A stretch of 64,000 nt of DNA, from the NCBI RefSeq assembly GCF_017640745.1, contig NZ_JAEPQA010000020.1, positions 24,588-88,587 on the forward strand, given 5' to 3'. Shown here in pieces: positions 9,124 to 17,192 of this stretch (position 1 is the first letter of the stretch; each line of letters opens with the position of its first letter). The stretch is from Nisaea sp. (lineage in GTDB: Bacteria; Pseudomonadota; Alphaproteobacteria; Thalassobaculales; Thalassobaculaceae). The position numbers and the translations under genes are program-made. The notes under the pieces were generated by a model, which saw only the letters and a program-made list of their open reading frames with translations, had not been told where the DNA came from and ran no database searches.

Positions 9124-10083
9124 GTGGCCGTCTATACCTCCGTTTCCGACGAGGATCTCGCGTCCTTCCTGAAGACCTACGATATCGGCGAGCCGATCTC
9201 CTTCGCAGGGATCGCCGAGGGGGTCGAGAATTCGAACTTCATGGTCCGGACGACGACGGGCACCTACATCCTGACGCTCTACGAGAAGCGGGTTAATCCG
9301 GACGATCTGCCCTTCTTCCTCAATCTGATGGACCACCTCTCGGCCAAGGGTCTGTCGTGCCCGCAGCCGGTGCGCGCCCGCTCCGGCACGGTGCTCGGCA
9401 CGCTGAACGGCCGGCCGGCGGCGGTGGTGACCTTTCTCGACGGTGTCTGGCATCGCAAGGTGACGCCCGCGCACTGCCACGCGCTCGGCGGCGAGCTTGC
9501 CCGCATGCATGCGCTCGGCGCAGATTTCTCGATGGTGCGGGAGAATAATCTCTCCGTCTCCTCCTGGCGCCCGCTGCTCGAATCCTGCGGTCCGCAGTCG
9601 GACGAGGTGAAGGCCGGGCTCTATGCCTTTCTCGAGGCAGAGATCGACTTTCTGGAGAAGAACTGGCCGAAGGACCTGCCGCGCGGTGTGGTCCATGCCG
9701 ATCTTTTCCCGGACAATGTCTTCTTCCTCGGCGACAGGCTGTCGGGCTTCATCGACTTCTATTTCGCCTGCACCGACATGCTGGTCTACGACCTCGCGAT
9801 CTGCCTCAACGCCTGGTGCTTCGAGACCGACGGCAGCTTCAACGTGACCAAGGCGCGGCAGATGATCTCGTCCTACGACGCGGTCCGCAAACTCTCGAAA
9901 GCCGAACTGGACGCGCTTCCGGTGCTCGCCCGCGGCTCCGCCACGCGCTTCCTGCTGACCCGGCTCTATGACTGGATCAATCACCCGGAAGGCGCTTTCG
10001 TGAAGCCGAAGGACCCGATGGAATATCACCGCAAGCTGAGCTTCCATCAGACCGTCTCCTCGAGCGCGGGTTACGGCATCTGA
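9124..10083 (+). CDS. thrB: homoserine kinase (ThrB, APH-fold type)
   Basis: A 319-residue product with a GTG start, 4 bases after ispH. The N-terminus [12 protein letters not shown] and the sequence [13 protein letters not shown] are typical of the alphaproteobacterial/pseudomonad homoserine kinase that has an aminoglycoside-phosphotransferase fold, distinct from the GHMP-type E. coli enzyme. The kinase catalytic loop [14 protein letters not shown] and the metal-binding GFIDFYFA are both present. It phosphorylates homoserine in threonine synthesis. The stop overlaps the rnhA start (TGATG). The ispH-thrB-rnhA order is widespread in this class, which supports the assignment. Confidence 0.93.
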   Translation: MAVYTSVSDEDLASFLKTYDIGEPISFAGIAEGVENSNFMVRTTTGTYILTLYEKRVNPDDLPFFLNLMDHLSAKGLSCPQPVRARSGTVLGTLNGRPAAVVTFLDGVWHRKVTPAHCHALGGELARMHALGADFSMVRENNLSVSSWRPLLESCGPQSDEVKAGLYAFLEAEIDFLEKNWPKDLPRGVVHADLFPDNVFFLGDRLSGFIDFYFACTDMLVYDLAICLNAWCFETDGSFNVTKARQMISSYDAVRKLSKAELDALPVLARGSATRFLLTRLYDWINHPEGAFVKPKDPMEYHRKLSFHQTVSSSAGYGI

Positions 10084-10514
10084 TGGCGTCCAAGAGAGTC
10101 GAGATCTTCACGGACGGTGCCTGCAGCGGCAATCCCGGACCGGGCGGCTGGGGCGCGATCCTGCGCTACGGCGAGGCGGAGAAGGAACTCTCCGGCGGCG
10201 AGAAGGAAACCACCAACAACCGCATGGAGCTGATGGCGGCGATCACCGCGCTGGAGACGCTGACCCGTCCTATGCATGTCGATCTCTATACCGACAGCAC
10301 CTATGTCCGCGACGGTATCACCAAGTGGATCCACGGCTGGAAGAAGCGCGACTGGCGCACCGCCGACAAGAAGCCGGTGAAGAACGTGGAGCTCTGGCAG
10401 CGGCTCGAAGCCGCCTGCGGACGGCACGAGATCGATTGGCACTGGGTCAAGGGCCATGCCGGCCACCCGGAGAACGAGCGCGCGGACGAACTGGCCCGCC
10501 TGGCCATACCGTGA
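10083..10514 (+). CDS. rnhA: ribonuclease HI
   Basis: A 143-residue type 1 RNase H that removes RNA from RNA-DNA hybrids. The catalytic acidic residues are all visible: D11 in [16 protein letters not shown]49 in NNRMELMA, D71 in YTDSTYV and D135 in NERADELA, with H125 in VKGHAGH. The basic handle region with KKRDW is also present. Its start overlaps the thrB stop and its own stop overlaps the GTG start of the following transporter (GTGA), so the four genes from ispH form one tightly packed unit. Confidence 0.97.
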   Translation: MASKRVEIFTDGACSGNPGPGGWGAILRYGEAEKELSGGEKETTNNRMELMAAITALETLTRPMHVDLYTDSTYVRDGITKWIHGWKKRDWRTADKKPVKNVELWQRLEAACGRHEIDWHWVKGHAGHPENERADELARLAIP

Positions 10515-11713
10515 GCGCCACTGCCGTTGAGAAAACCCGCTGGGACATCGTGACCCTCGCGGTCCTGGCTGGCGTCGTTTCCGCGCTGCAGGTCGGCAAG
10601 GTGCCGCCGGCGCTGCCGGAACTGCGTGCCGATCTCGGGTTGTCGCTGGTCGGCGGCGGCTGGCTCGCATCGCTTCTGCATGTCTTCGCGGCTGTCCTTG
10701 CCATCGGCATGAGCATGGCGACGGACCGGGTCGGACCGGCGCGCCTTCTGGTCTGGGCGATGCTGATCATGGCGGCGGGGTCAGCCCTTGGCGTCCTCTC
10801 CGGCTCGGCGGCTTTGCTGTTCGCCGGTCGTGCGCTCGAAAGTCTCGGGTTCCTCGCCACCTCGATCGCCGCGCCGACCCTGATCGTCGCGGCGTCCCGC
10901 CCGCGGGACCGTTCCCTCGCACTCGGCTACTGGTCGGCCTATTTCCCGGTCGGCGCGGCCATCGCCATGGTCGCCGCACCGGTCTTTCTCGGCGAATGGG
11001 GCTGGCGCGGGCTCTGGTTCGCCGACTCGGTCATCTGCATCGCCATGGCTCTGTTTCTCTGGATCATGGTCCGGCCGGGGCGCTGGTCCGGAGTCCCGCA
11101 GCCGCACCGTGGCCGTGGTCTCCGCGACGTCCTCCAGACGCTGCGGCTGCCTGCGCCCTATCTCTTCGCGCTCGCCTTCTTCTTCTATGCCTGCGCGGTC
11201 TTCGCCCTGATGACCTGGATGCCGACCTTCCTGATCGAGCGGCTTGGCTATTCGCTCGAGCGCGCAGCGCTGCTGGGGGCACTCGTCGTACTGGTCAACG
11301 TGGTCGGCAATCTCGGGGCGGCCTGGCTGATGCATCGCGGCCTGCCCCGCTGGGTCATCATCGCGATCAGCTTCCTCGGCGCGATCGGGACGGCATGGTT
11401 CGTCTTTGCCGGAAGCGCGCCGGATCTGCTCCGCGTGCCCGCCGCTGTGGCGATGTCCTGCATCTGCGGCGTGCTGCCGGCGGCCTGCCTCGCCGGCGCG
11501 CCGGCTCATGCCCGGAACGCCACCGAGGTCGCGACCTGCAGCGGCGTCGTGGTGCATGGCTCCAATCTCGGCAACCTGCTGGCGGCGCCGATCTTCGCGA
11601 CCGTGGTGACCTATTTCGGCGGCTGGTCCAACGGCCATCTGCCGATGATCGGCGTCGGCCTCCTCGGCCTGCTGGTTGCCGCCGCCGTGCGCTCGGTCGA
11701 CCGGGTGCGTTAG
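10511..11713 (+). CDS. major facilitator superfamily transporter
   Basis: A 400-residue membrane protein starting at a GTG that overlaps the rnhA stop. About twelve hydrophobic segments are spread over the length. The loop between the second and third helices carries [11 protein letters not shown], a degenerate MFS motif A. The overall look ([27 protein letters not shown]) resembles the CynX/NimT group of MFS carriers often found in proteobacteria. The substrate is unknown, and co-transcription with rnhA gives no clue to it. Confidence 0.85.
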   Translation: MSATAVEKTRWDIVTLAVLAGVVSALQVGKVPPALPELRADLGLSLVGGGWLASLLHVFAAVLAIGMSMATDRVGPARLLVWAMLIMAAGSALGVLSGSAALLFAGRALESLGFLATSIAAPTLIVAASRPRDRSLALGYWSAYFPVGAAIAMVAAPVFLGEWGWRGLWFADSVICIAMALFLWIMVRPGRWSGVPQPHRGRGLRDVLQTLRLPAPYLFALAFFFYACAVFALMTWMPTFLIERLGYSLERAALLGALVVLVNVVGNLGAAWLMHRGLPRWVIIAISFLGAIGTAWFVFAGSAPDLLRVPAAVAMSCICGVLPAACLAGAPAHARNATEVATCSGVVVHGSNLGNLLAAPIFATVVTYFGGWSNGHLPMIGVGLLGLLVAAAVRSVDRVR

Positions 11714-11722
11714 GGGCTTCTG

Positions 11723-12139
11723 CTAGCCGGCGCCGAACCGCTCCACCAGCGCATCGAAGCCGCTCTTGTAGATGAACTTCACGATCCCGGCCGCCTTCTC
11801 CTCGCGTCCCTCGTCCGGGGCGAAGGCTGAATGCCAGCGCACGACCGAACCGCCGCCCGTATCCTCGACGCTCATCCAGGCGGAGTAGTTCTCCATCGGG
11901 AAGGGCTTGCCGACAATGGCATAGCGCATGCGCCGGCCGTCCTCGTCGCGCTCGAGCTGGACCTCGTCGAAGACCGGCCCGCCATTGGCACTGTGGACCC
12001 GCCGGATCCCGCCCGCGCCGATCGCCTCGGTCCGGTCGACCGCCGGATGCCACTGGTGGATATTGAGGAAATCCCCGACCACGGCCCAGACATCGGCCGC
12101 CGGTGCCGCAAGTTTCACACTCATATCGACTGTCGCCAT
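11723..12139 (-). CDS. SRPBCC (START-like) family protein
   Basis: A 138-residue protein starting at 12139, where GGAGGAG stands five bases upstream. It has the standard layout of the polyketide cyclase/dehydrase-like SRPBCC fold: an N-terminal strand plus helix (MSVKLAAPAADVWAVVGDF), the signature IHQWHPAV, then RRMRYAIV and WHSAFAPDEG, and a long C-terminal helix (IVKFIYKSGFDALVERF). Members bind hydrophobic ligands and many have no known role. It is convergent with the MFS gene and divergent from the dimethylglycine dehydrogenase-like gene across about 190 bases. Confidence 0.8.
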   Translation of the reverse strand: MATVDMSVKLAAPAADVWAVVGDFLNIHQWHPAVDRTEAIGAGGIRRVHSANGGPVFDEVQLERDEDGRRMRYAIVGKPFPMENYSAWMSVEDTGGGSVVRWHSAFAPDEGREEKAAGIVKFIYKSGFDALVERFGAG

Positions 12140-12332
12140 GATCTCCTCCCGCGACTGCAATCGGTGTCAGGGTACCTGCCGAAGCGCTTCGGGCAAAGCC
12201 CCGCGGCCGATCCGGGTAATGCTCCAATTGCGACGCGGGGGGCGGGGCCTTTGTCGCCGTGCGGCTCGCCTCTTCGGTGCGGACCTGTTCGACTAATCCC
12301 TGCATGAGAAAGCGGGGCAGGGGAGACGCGTC

Positions 12333-14750
12333 ATGAAATCGCACACGCAGGTCGTGGTCATCGGCGGGGGCGTCGTCGGCTGTTCGGTGCTCTATCACCT
12401 GACGAAGCTCGGCTGGAAGGACGTGGTGCTGGTGGAGCGCAGTGAGCTGACCTCCGGCTCGACCTGGCACGCGGCGGGCGGCATGCACACCCTGAACAGC
12501 GATCCGAACGTCACCAAGCTGCAGAAATACACCATCGACCTCTACAAGGAGATCGAGGAGATCTCCGGCCAGGCGACCGGCGTCCATCTCTCCGGCGGCA
12601 TCATGGCGGCGGGCACGCAGTCCCGCGTCGATTACCTGAAGACCATGGTCGCGAAGTCGAAATACATGGGCCTCGACATCGATTTCATCTCGCTCGACGA
12701 GGTGCAGCGCCTGCATCCGCTCTGCGACGCGAAGCATTTCGTCGGCGCGGTCTACGATCCGAACGAGGGCCATGTCGACCCCTCCGGCGTGACCAACGCC
12801 TATGCCATCTCGGCCCGCAAGGGCGGGGCGGAGATCTACCGCCACACCAAGGTCGAGGAGCTGGTGGCGGAGAAGGACGGCACCTGGTCCGTCGTCACCG
12901 ACAAGGGCACGATCCGGGCCGAGAAGGTGGTGAATGCGGGCGGTCTCTGGGCCCGCGAGGTCGGCCGCATGGTCGGGCTCGAACTGCCGGTGCTGGCGAT
13001 GGAGCACCATTACCTGATCACCGAGCCGCTGGACGAGATCAAGGCGCTGGAGAACGAGCTGCCGCACCTGATCGATTTCGAGGCGGAGATCTATACCCGC
13101 CAGGAGGGTGTCGGCTTCCTCCTCGGGACCTACGAGAAGGCCTGCGTGCCCTGGTCGCCGCACGAGACGCCGTGGGATTTCGGCCACGAGCTGCTGCAGC
13201 CGGACCTCGACCGCATCGCGCCCTCGCTCGACGTCGCCTACCAGCACTTCCCGTTCCTTGCGAATGCTGGCGTCAAGTCGATGATCAACGGGCCCTTCAC
13301 CTTCGCGCCCGACGGCAACCCGCTGGTCGGCCCGGTGCCGGGGCTCCGCAACATGTATCTCGCCTGCGGCGTCATGGCCGGCTTCAGCCAGGGCGGCGGC
13401 GTCGGTCTCGCGCTCGCCCAGTGGATGATCGAGGGAGAGCCGGACATGGACGTCTTCGCCATGGATTGCGCCCGCTTCGGCAATTACGCGACCAAGGGCT
13501 ATGCCTACGAGAAGGTGAAGGAGAACTATTCCCGCCGCTTCTCGATCACCTTCCCGAACGAGGAACTGAAGGCGGGCCGCCCGCACCGCATGACGGCAAT
13601 CTACGATCGCCTGAAGGCGAAGAATGCGGTGTTCGGCGCCTCCTATGGGCTGGAACATGCGCTCTGGTTCGCGCCGGAGGGCATGGAGCCGGTAGAGAAC
13701 GTGACCTTCGGCCGCTCCAACGCTTTCGGACCGGTCGGCGAGGAGTGCCGGGCGGTGCGCGAGAGCGTCGGCCTCCTGGAGATCTCCAACTTCGCCAAGT
13801 ACGAGGTGACGGGCGAGGGGGCGGAGGCCTGGCTCTCCGAACTCATGACCAACAGGATGCCGAGCACCGGCCGCATCGTGCTGACGCCGATGCTCAACCG
13901 GCAGGGCAAGATCATCGGCGATTTCACCATCGCCAAGCTGGCCGAGAACCGTTTCATGATCTTCGGCTCCGGCGTCGCCGAGATGTTCCATCTCCGCTGG
14001 TTCTGGGACCATCTGCCGGAGAGCGGCGTCGAGATCCGCAGCCGCTGCCAGGACCTTGTCGGTCTCTCCATCGCCGGGCCGAAGGCGGCGGAGCTGCTGG
14101 CCAAAGTCACGCACGAGGACGTCTCGACTGCGGCGATGCCCTTCATGTGCTTTCGCGAGATGAATATCGGCCTGCTGCATGCCATGGTCGGCCGGCTCTC
14201 CTTCACCGGCGAGCGGGGCTACGAGATCTGGGTCCGGCCGGACTACCTGATTTCGCTCTATGACCTGCTGGTCGAGGCGGGCGCTGAATTCGGGCTGAGA
14301 CATTTCGGCGGCCGGGCGCTGAACAGCCTGCGCCTCGAAAAGAGCTTCGGCGGCTTCCTGCGCGAATTCACGCCGGACTATTCGCCTCTCGAGGCCGGGC
14401 TGGAGCGTTTCGTCGACATGTCGAAGAACAGCTTCATTGGCCGCGAGGCGCTGGCCGCCGAGCAGGCGGCGGGCGGCGGCACCTACCGGCTGATCACCCT
14501 CACCATCGACGTCGAGGAGATCGACGCCATCGCCGACGAGCCGATCTTCCACGGCGGCAAGGCGGTCGGCTGGGTTACCTCCGGCGGTTTCGGCCATACC
14601 GTGGGCAAGAGCATCGCGCTCGGCTACGTGCCGCGGGAATATGCGGAGAAGAAAGACGGCTTCGAGGTCGAGATCCTCGGCAAGATCCTGACGGCACACC
14701 GGGTGTCCGCGCCGCTGCACGATCCGAAAGGCGCGCTTATGCGGGGGTGA
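12333..14750 (+). CDS. dimethylglycine/sarcosine dehydrogenase-like FAD enzyme with C-terminal GcvT domain
   Basis: An 805-residue two-domain enzyme. Residues 1 to about 400 are a D-amino-acid-oxidase-like FAD domain with VVVIGGGVVGCSVLYHL at 7-23 and a histidine (H46, in SGSTWHAAGG) at the position that carries covalent FAD in mammalian dimethylglycine and sarcosine dehydrogenases. Residues about 430-800 are a folate-binding GcvT-like domain with GNPLVG-type linker, RGYEIWVRPDY and a C-terminal GWVTSGGFGHTVGKSIALGYV. It should oxidatively demethylate an N-methylated amino acid and hand formaldehyde to THF as methylene-THF. No electron-transfer partner is adjacent. Dimethylglycine or sarcosine are the likely substrates; the exact one cannot be decided here. 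Confidence 0.88.
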   Translation: MKSHTQVVVIGGGVVGCSVLYHLTKLGWKDVVLVERSELTSGSTWHAAGGMHTLNSDPNVTKLQKYTIDLYKEIEEISGQATGVHLSGGIMAAGTQSRVDYLKTMVAKSKYMGLDIDFISLDEVQRLHPLCDAKHFVGAVYDPNEGHVDPSGVTNAYAISARKGGAEIYRHTKVEELVAEKDGTWSVVTDKGTIRAEKVVNAGGLWAREVGRMVGLELPVLAMEHHYLITEPLDEIKALENELPHLIDFEAEIYTRQEGVGFLLGTYEKACVPWSPHETPWDFGHELLQPDLDRIAPSLDVAYQHFPFLANAGVKSMINGPFTFAPDGNPLVGPVPGLRNMYLACGVMAGFSQGGGVGLALAQWMIEGEPDMDVFAMDCARFGNYATKGYAYEKVKENYSRRFSITFPNEELKAGRPHRMTAIYDRLKAKNAVFGASYGLEHALWFAPEGMEPVENVTFGRSNAFGPVGEECRAVRESVGLLEISNFAKYEVTGEGAEAWLSELMTNRMPSTGRIVLTPMLNRQGKIIGDFTIAKLAENRFMIFGSGVAEMFHLRWFWDHLPESGVEIRSRCQDLVGLSIAGPKAAELLAKVTHEDVSTAAMPFMCFREMNIGLLHAMVGRLSFTGERGYEIWVRPDYLISLYDLLVEAGAEFGLRHFGGRALNSLRLEKSFGGFLREFTPDYSPLEAGLERFVDMSKNSFIGREALAAEQAAGGGTYRLITLTIDVEEIDAIADEPIFHGGKAVGWVTSGGFGHTVGKSIALGYVPREYAEKKDGFEVEILGKILTAHRVSAPLHDPKGALMRG

Positions 14751-15384
14751 GGGCAGGCCTCTCGACTTTTCTGGCAACCACGAAGAGCGCCTTTGCAGGA
14801 CCTGGCTGCCACTGCTCCTCGATCTCGAAGCCGGCCTCTTCGAAGTCGGCGAGGAGAGTCTCGACCGTAAAGAACCCGACCCAGGGCACGAGACCGAGCC
14901 AGCGTGCCGGTGGCAGCACGTAGCGCAGCCAGCCCAGGCGACCGCCCGCAAGGCAGGGCGTCGAACTGATGAAGAGACCGTTTTCCGGCAACAGACGTGC
15001 AATCCTGGCGATCGCTGCATGCCGGTCGCGCAGAAGGTGCAGGATGCTATGTGCCATGACGGCATTGTAGGCGCCGTTATCGGATCCCAGGCGCTCGATA
15101 TCCGAGAGCTCGAAAGAGACGTTGCCGATCCCGGCCGTCTGCGCCTTGCGTCGGGCGATCTCGATCATCCGCGGCGAGATATCCGTCGCCCGGACGTGCG
15201 CGACATGCGGTGCATGGCGGAGCGCCGTGGTGCCCGTGCCGCAGCCGATCTCCAGCACCTTCATCGCCGGCTTCAGCCGGGCGCGGGTCAGCTCGAGTTT
15301 GCGCTCGTAGGCAGTCTCGTCCGCGACCGGGCGTTTCGCGTAGCCTTCTGCATGCCTGTCCCAGAACCGTGCCGCATCCGTCAT
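14737..15384 (-). CDS. class I SAM-dependent methyltransferase
   Basis: A 215-residue protein with a Rossmann-type methyltransferase domain. Motif I is VLEIGCGTGTTAL (residues about 42-54), followed by RATDISPRM (motif II) and a motif IV region with YNAVMAHSILHLL. The C-terminal part has two hydrophobic stretches and resembles ubiquinone/menaquinone or methylase-type UbiE relatives. It is convergent with the dehydrogenase gene and overlaps its 3' end by 14 bp. The substrate is unknown. Confidence 0.85.
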   Translation of the reverse strand: MTDAARFWDRHAEGYAKRPVADETAYERKLELTRARLKPAMKVLEIGCGTGTTALRHAPHVAHVRATDISPRMIEIARRKAQTAGIGNVSFELSDIERLGSDNGAYNAVMAHSILHLLRDRHAAIARIARLLPENGLFISSTPCLAGGRLGWLRYVLPPARWLGLVPWVGFFTVETLLADFEEAGFEIEEQWQPGPAKALFVVARKVERPALTPA

Positions 15385-15489
15385 GTGGATCTCCCTCTCA
15401 GGCTGCGTTCTGATGGTAAAGCGGAGCGATGTCGACAGGTTGGAGGCGGATAGGACTCACATCTCGGTGAGGGCCGTACGATGAAGGGT

Positions 15490-16140
15490 TCAGGCTGCTG
15501 TTCCGGCGCGGCGGACCTCCCGCAAGGCCAGGCCTTTGTAAGCTTCGACCAGCCGTTTTCCCTCTTCCGGGCCGACCGAGAGCGCAAGCCGCATGGTGGA
15601 CTCGCCGAGATGCATGACCAGGAAGCAGGCCGTTTCGGCATCTTCCCGACGGCATTCCGGCGCCACCCGGAAGAGCGCAGCCGAGAGCAAGGCGCCGGAT
15701 TTGCGGCTTTCCGATATCTCCATGTCTCTCAAAGTCTTGTCCGCCTCCGTGCCGGAACGCACGTCGCGGATCACCGGCTCAGCCTGGAACAGCGCAAAAT
15801 AGACGTCGATGAGCGCGCCCAATGCGCTGCAGAGTTCCTCCAGGGTCGTGGCGCCTGCCAGTTCCTGCTCGATGCATTTGAGGCATTCCGCGCCGTAATG
15901 CTCTGCGAGCGCGCGCATGATCGAGCTCTTGTCGGGAAAATACTGATAGAGCGATCCGATCGACACGCCCGCGAGCCGGGCGATCTCGCTCATCGTCATC
16001 GCCTCGCTGCCTTTTTCTGCGATCACGGCGATCGCGCAGTTCAGCATCTGCTCGACCCGCGCGCGGCTGCGCGCCTGGCTCGGCGTCCGGCGGAGCGAAA
16101 TGTGCTCCAGCGCGACTCTCGATAAATCCGGCAGTTCCAT
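15490..16140 (-). CDS. TetR-family transcriptional regulator
   Basis: A 216-residue repressor-type protein. The N-terminal helix-turn-helix covers residues about 20-70 (PSQARSRARVEQMLNCAI, then MSEIARLAGVSIGSLYQYFPDKSSIM), which is the standard TetR signature. The C-terminal domain is variable and should bind the inducer. GAGG lies five bases before the ATG. It is divergent from the NmrA-like gene and the 115-base gap between them holds a perfect 9-bp inverted repeat, so it most likely represses that gene and possibly itself. Confidence 0.9.
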   Translation of the reverse strand: MELPDLSRVALEHISLRRTPSQARSRARVEQMLNCAIAVIAEKGSEAMTMSEIARLAGVSIGSLYQYFPDKSSIMRALAEHYGAECLKCIEQELAGATTLEELCSALGALIDVYFALFQAEPVIRDVRSGTEADKTLRDMEISESRKSGALLSAALFRVAPECRREDAETACFLVMHLGESTMRLALSVGPEEGKRLVEAYKGLALREVRRAGTAA

Positions 16141-16196
16141 CGACCTCAGTTCCCCGTGACCGTCATCCGCATCAAAGCAAATTTGGTTGACTCGGT

Positions 16197-16244
16197 AAAT
16201 GTGAGAGTTTATCAGGTTTATAAATATGAGTAACCCTCACATTT
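16197..16244. promoter_or_regulatory. candidate TetR operator (9-bp perfect inverted repeat)
   Basis: Arms AAATGTGAG (16197-16205) and CTCACATTT (16236-16244) are perfect inverted repeats separated by 30 bases, centred in the gap between the divergent tetR and nmrA-like genes. A possible -35 TTGACT (16187-16192) and an AT-rich stretch TATAAA (16219-16224) fall next to and inside the dyad. This position would let a dimeric repressor block the promoter of the rightward gene. The spacing is long for one TetR dimer, so two half-sites or two dimers are possible. Confidence 0.55.
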
Positions 16245-16255
16245 TGGAGATGACG

Positions 16256-17110
16256 ATGAAACACGAACTCGATGAAGCGCCGATCGTGGTCCTTGGCGGG
16301 ACCGGGAAGACGGGAAGCAGGGTGGTGAAAGGCCTGATCGAAAAAGGTCGGCCGGTTCGGGTCGGTTCCCGTGCGGCAACACCGCCGTTCGACTGGAACG
16401 ATCCGGAAACTTGGGGGCCTGCTGTCGCTGGTGCCTCGGCGGTTTACATCACCTTTCATCCGGACCTCGCGGTCCCGGGCGCAGTGTCGGCAATCCGCGA
16501 CTTTGCTGCAGTGGCGCTCGCGGCGGGCGCGAAGAGGATGGTGCTGCTTTCCGGACGCGGCGAGCCGGAGGCTGAAGAGGCCGAGCAGGCTCTGATCGGA
16601 TCCGGGGCGGACTGGACCATCATCCGTGCCAGCTGGTTCCTGCAGAATTTCAGCGAGACTTTCCTGCTCGATGCCATCAAGGCAGGCGAAGTCCTGCTGC
16701 CCGTCGGCCCTGTGAAGGAGCCTTTCGTCGATGTCGAGGATATCGCCGCGATTGCGGTTGCGGCACTGACGGAGGAGGGGCATTCGGGCCGGCTGTACGA
16801 GGTCACCGGTCCGGAGCTCCTGAGCTTCGAGGAGGCGGTGGCAGCGATCTCGGCAGCGGCGGGACGGACGATACGTTTTCGGCAGATCGCCCCCGAAAGC
16901 TATGCCGAGATGCTCCGCGACGCAGGCGTTTCGGACGCAGAGATCTCGCTTCTGCTCTACCTGTTCACGACGGTGCTGGACGGACGCAACGCGTATCTTT
17001 CCGGCGGGATCCGGGAGGCTCTGGGGCGGGGACCCGGAAGCTTCGCGGATTATGTGTCTCGTACGGCACGAACCGGTGTCTGGTCGGCTATGGAGCCGGT
17101 GACGGCCTGA
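16256..17110 (+). CDS. NmrA-like / atypical short-chain NAD(P)-binding protein
   Basis: A 284-residue product. The start at 16256 is chosen because GGAG stands six bases upstream; an ATG at 16226 lies inside the predicted operator and lacks a ribosome site. The N-terminus VVLGGTGKTGSRVVKGLIEKG is an NAD(P)-binding Rossmann motif (GGTGKTG). The segment TIIRASWFLQNFSE and the absence of the SDR Tyr-Lys pair place it with NmrA/HSCARG-like proteins or quinone-reductase-like relatives. Such proteins are often TetR- or MarR-controlled and respond to reactive small molecules. Its natural substrate, if any, is unknown. Confidence 0.8.
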   Translation: MKHELDEAPIVVLGGTGKTGSRVVKGLIEKGRPVRVGSRAATPPFDWNDPETWGPAVAGASAVYITFHPDLAVPGAVSAIRDFAAVALAAGAKRMVLLSGRGEPEAEEAEQALIGSGADWTIIRASWFLQNFSETFLLDAIKAGEVLLPVGPVKEPFVDVEDIAAIAVAALTEEGHSGRLYEVTGPELLSFEEAVAAISAAAGRTIRFRQIAPESYAEMLRDAGVSDAEISLLLYLFTTVLDGRNAYLSGGIREALGRGPGSFADYVSRTARTGVWSAMEPVTA

Positions 17111-17149
17111 CCTTTGTCGCTATGCCCGGCGGCCGGGGTGTCCGGATTT

Positions 17150-17179
17150 CCGCCATTTCCGCAAAAGCGGGAGTGGCGG
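17150..17179. other. inverted repeat between convergent genes
   Basis: A 13-bp stem with two G-T wobble pairs and an AAAA loop (left arm CCGCCATTTCCGC, right arm GCGGGAGTGGCGG) lies between the ends of the NmrA-like gene and the RTX gene. No T-run follows on either strand, so it is not a standard intrinsic terminator, although it may slow convergent transcription. Confidence 0.35.
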
Positions 17180-17192
17180 CAGGGAGGCCGGC

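Noticed and set aside
11367..15065. Long minus-strand open frame opposite the dimethylglycine dehydrogenase-like gene
   Set aside because: It crosses several real genes on both strands and has no domain; it results from codon bias of the real plus-strand enzyme.
17150..17179. Intrinsic terminator between the NmrA-like and RTX genes
   Set aside because: A 13-bp dyad is present, but no T-run follows on either strand.
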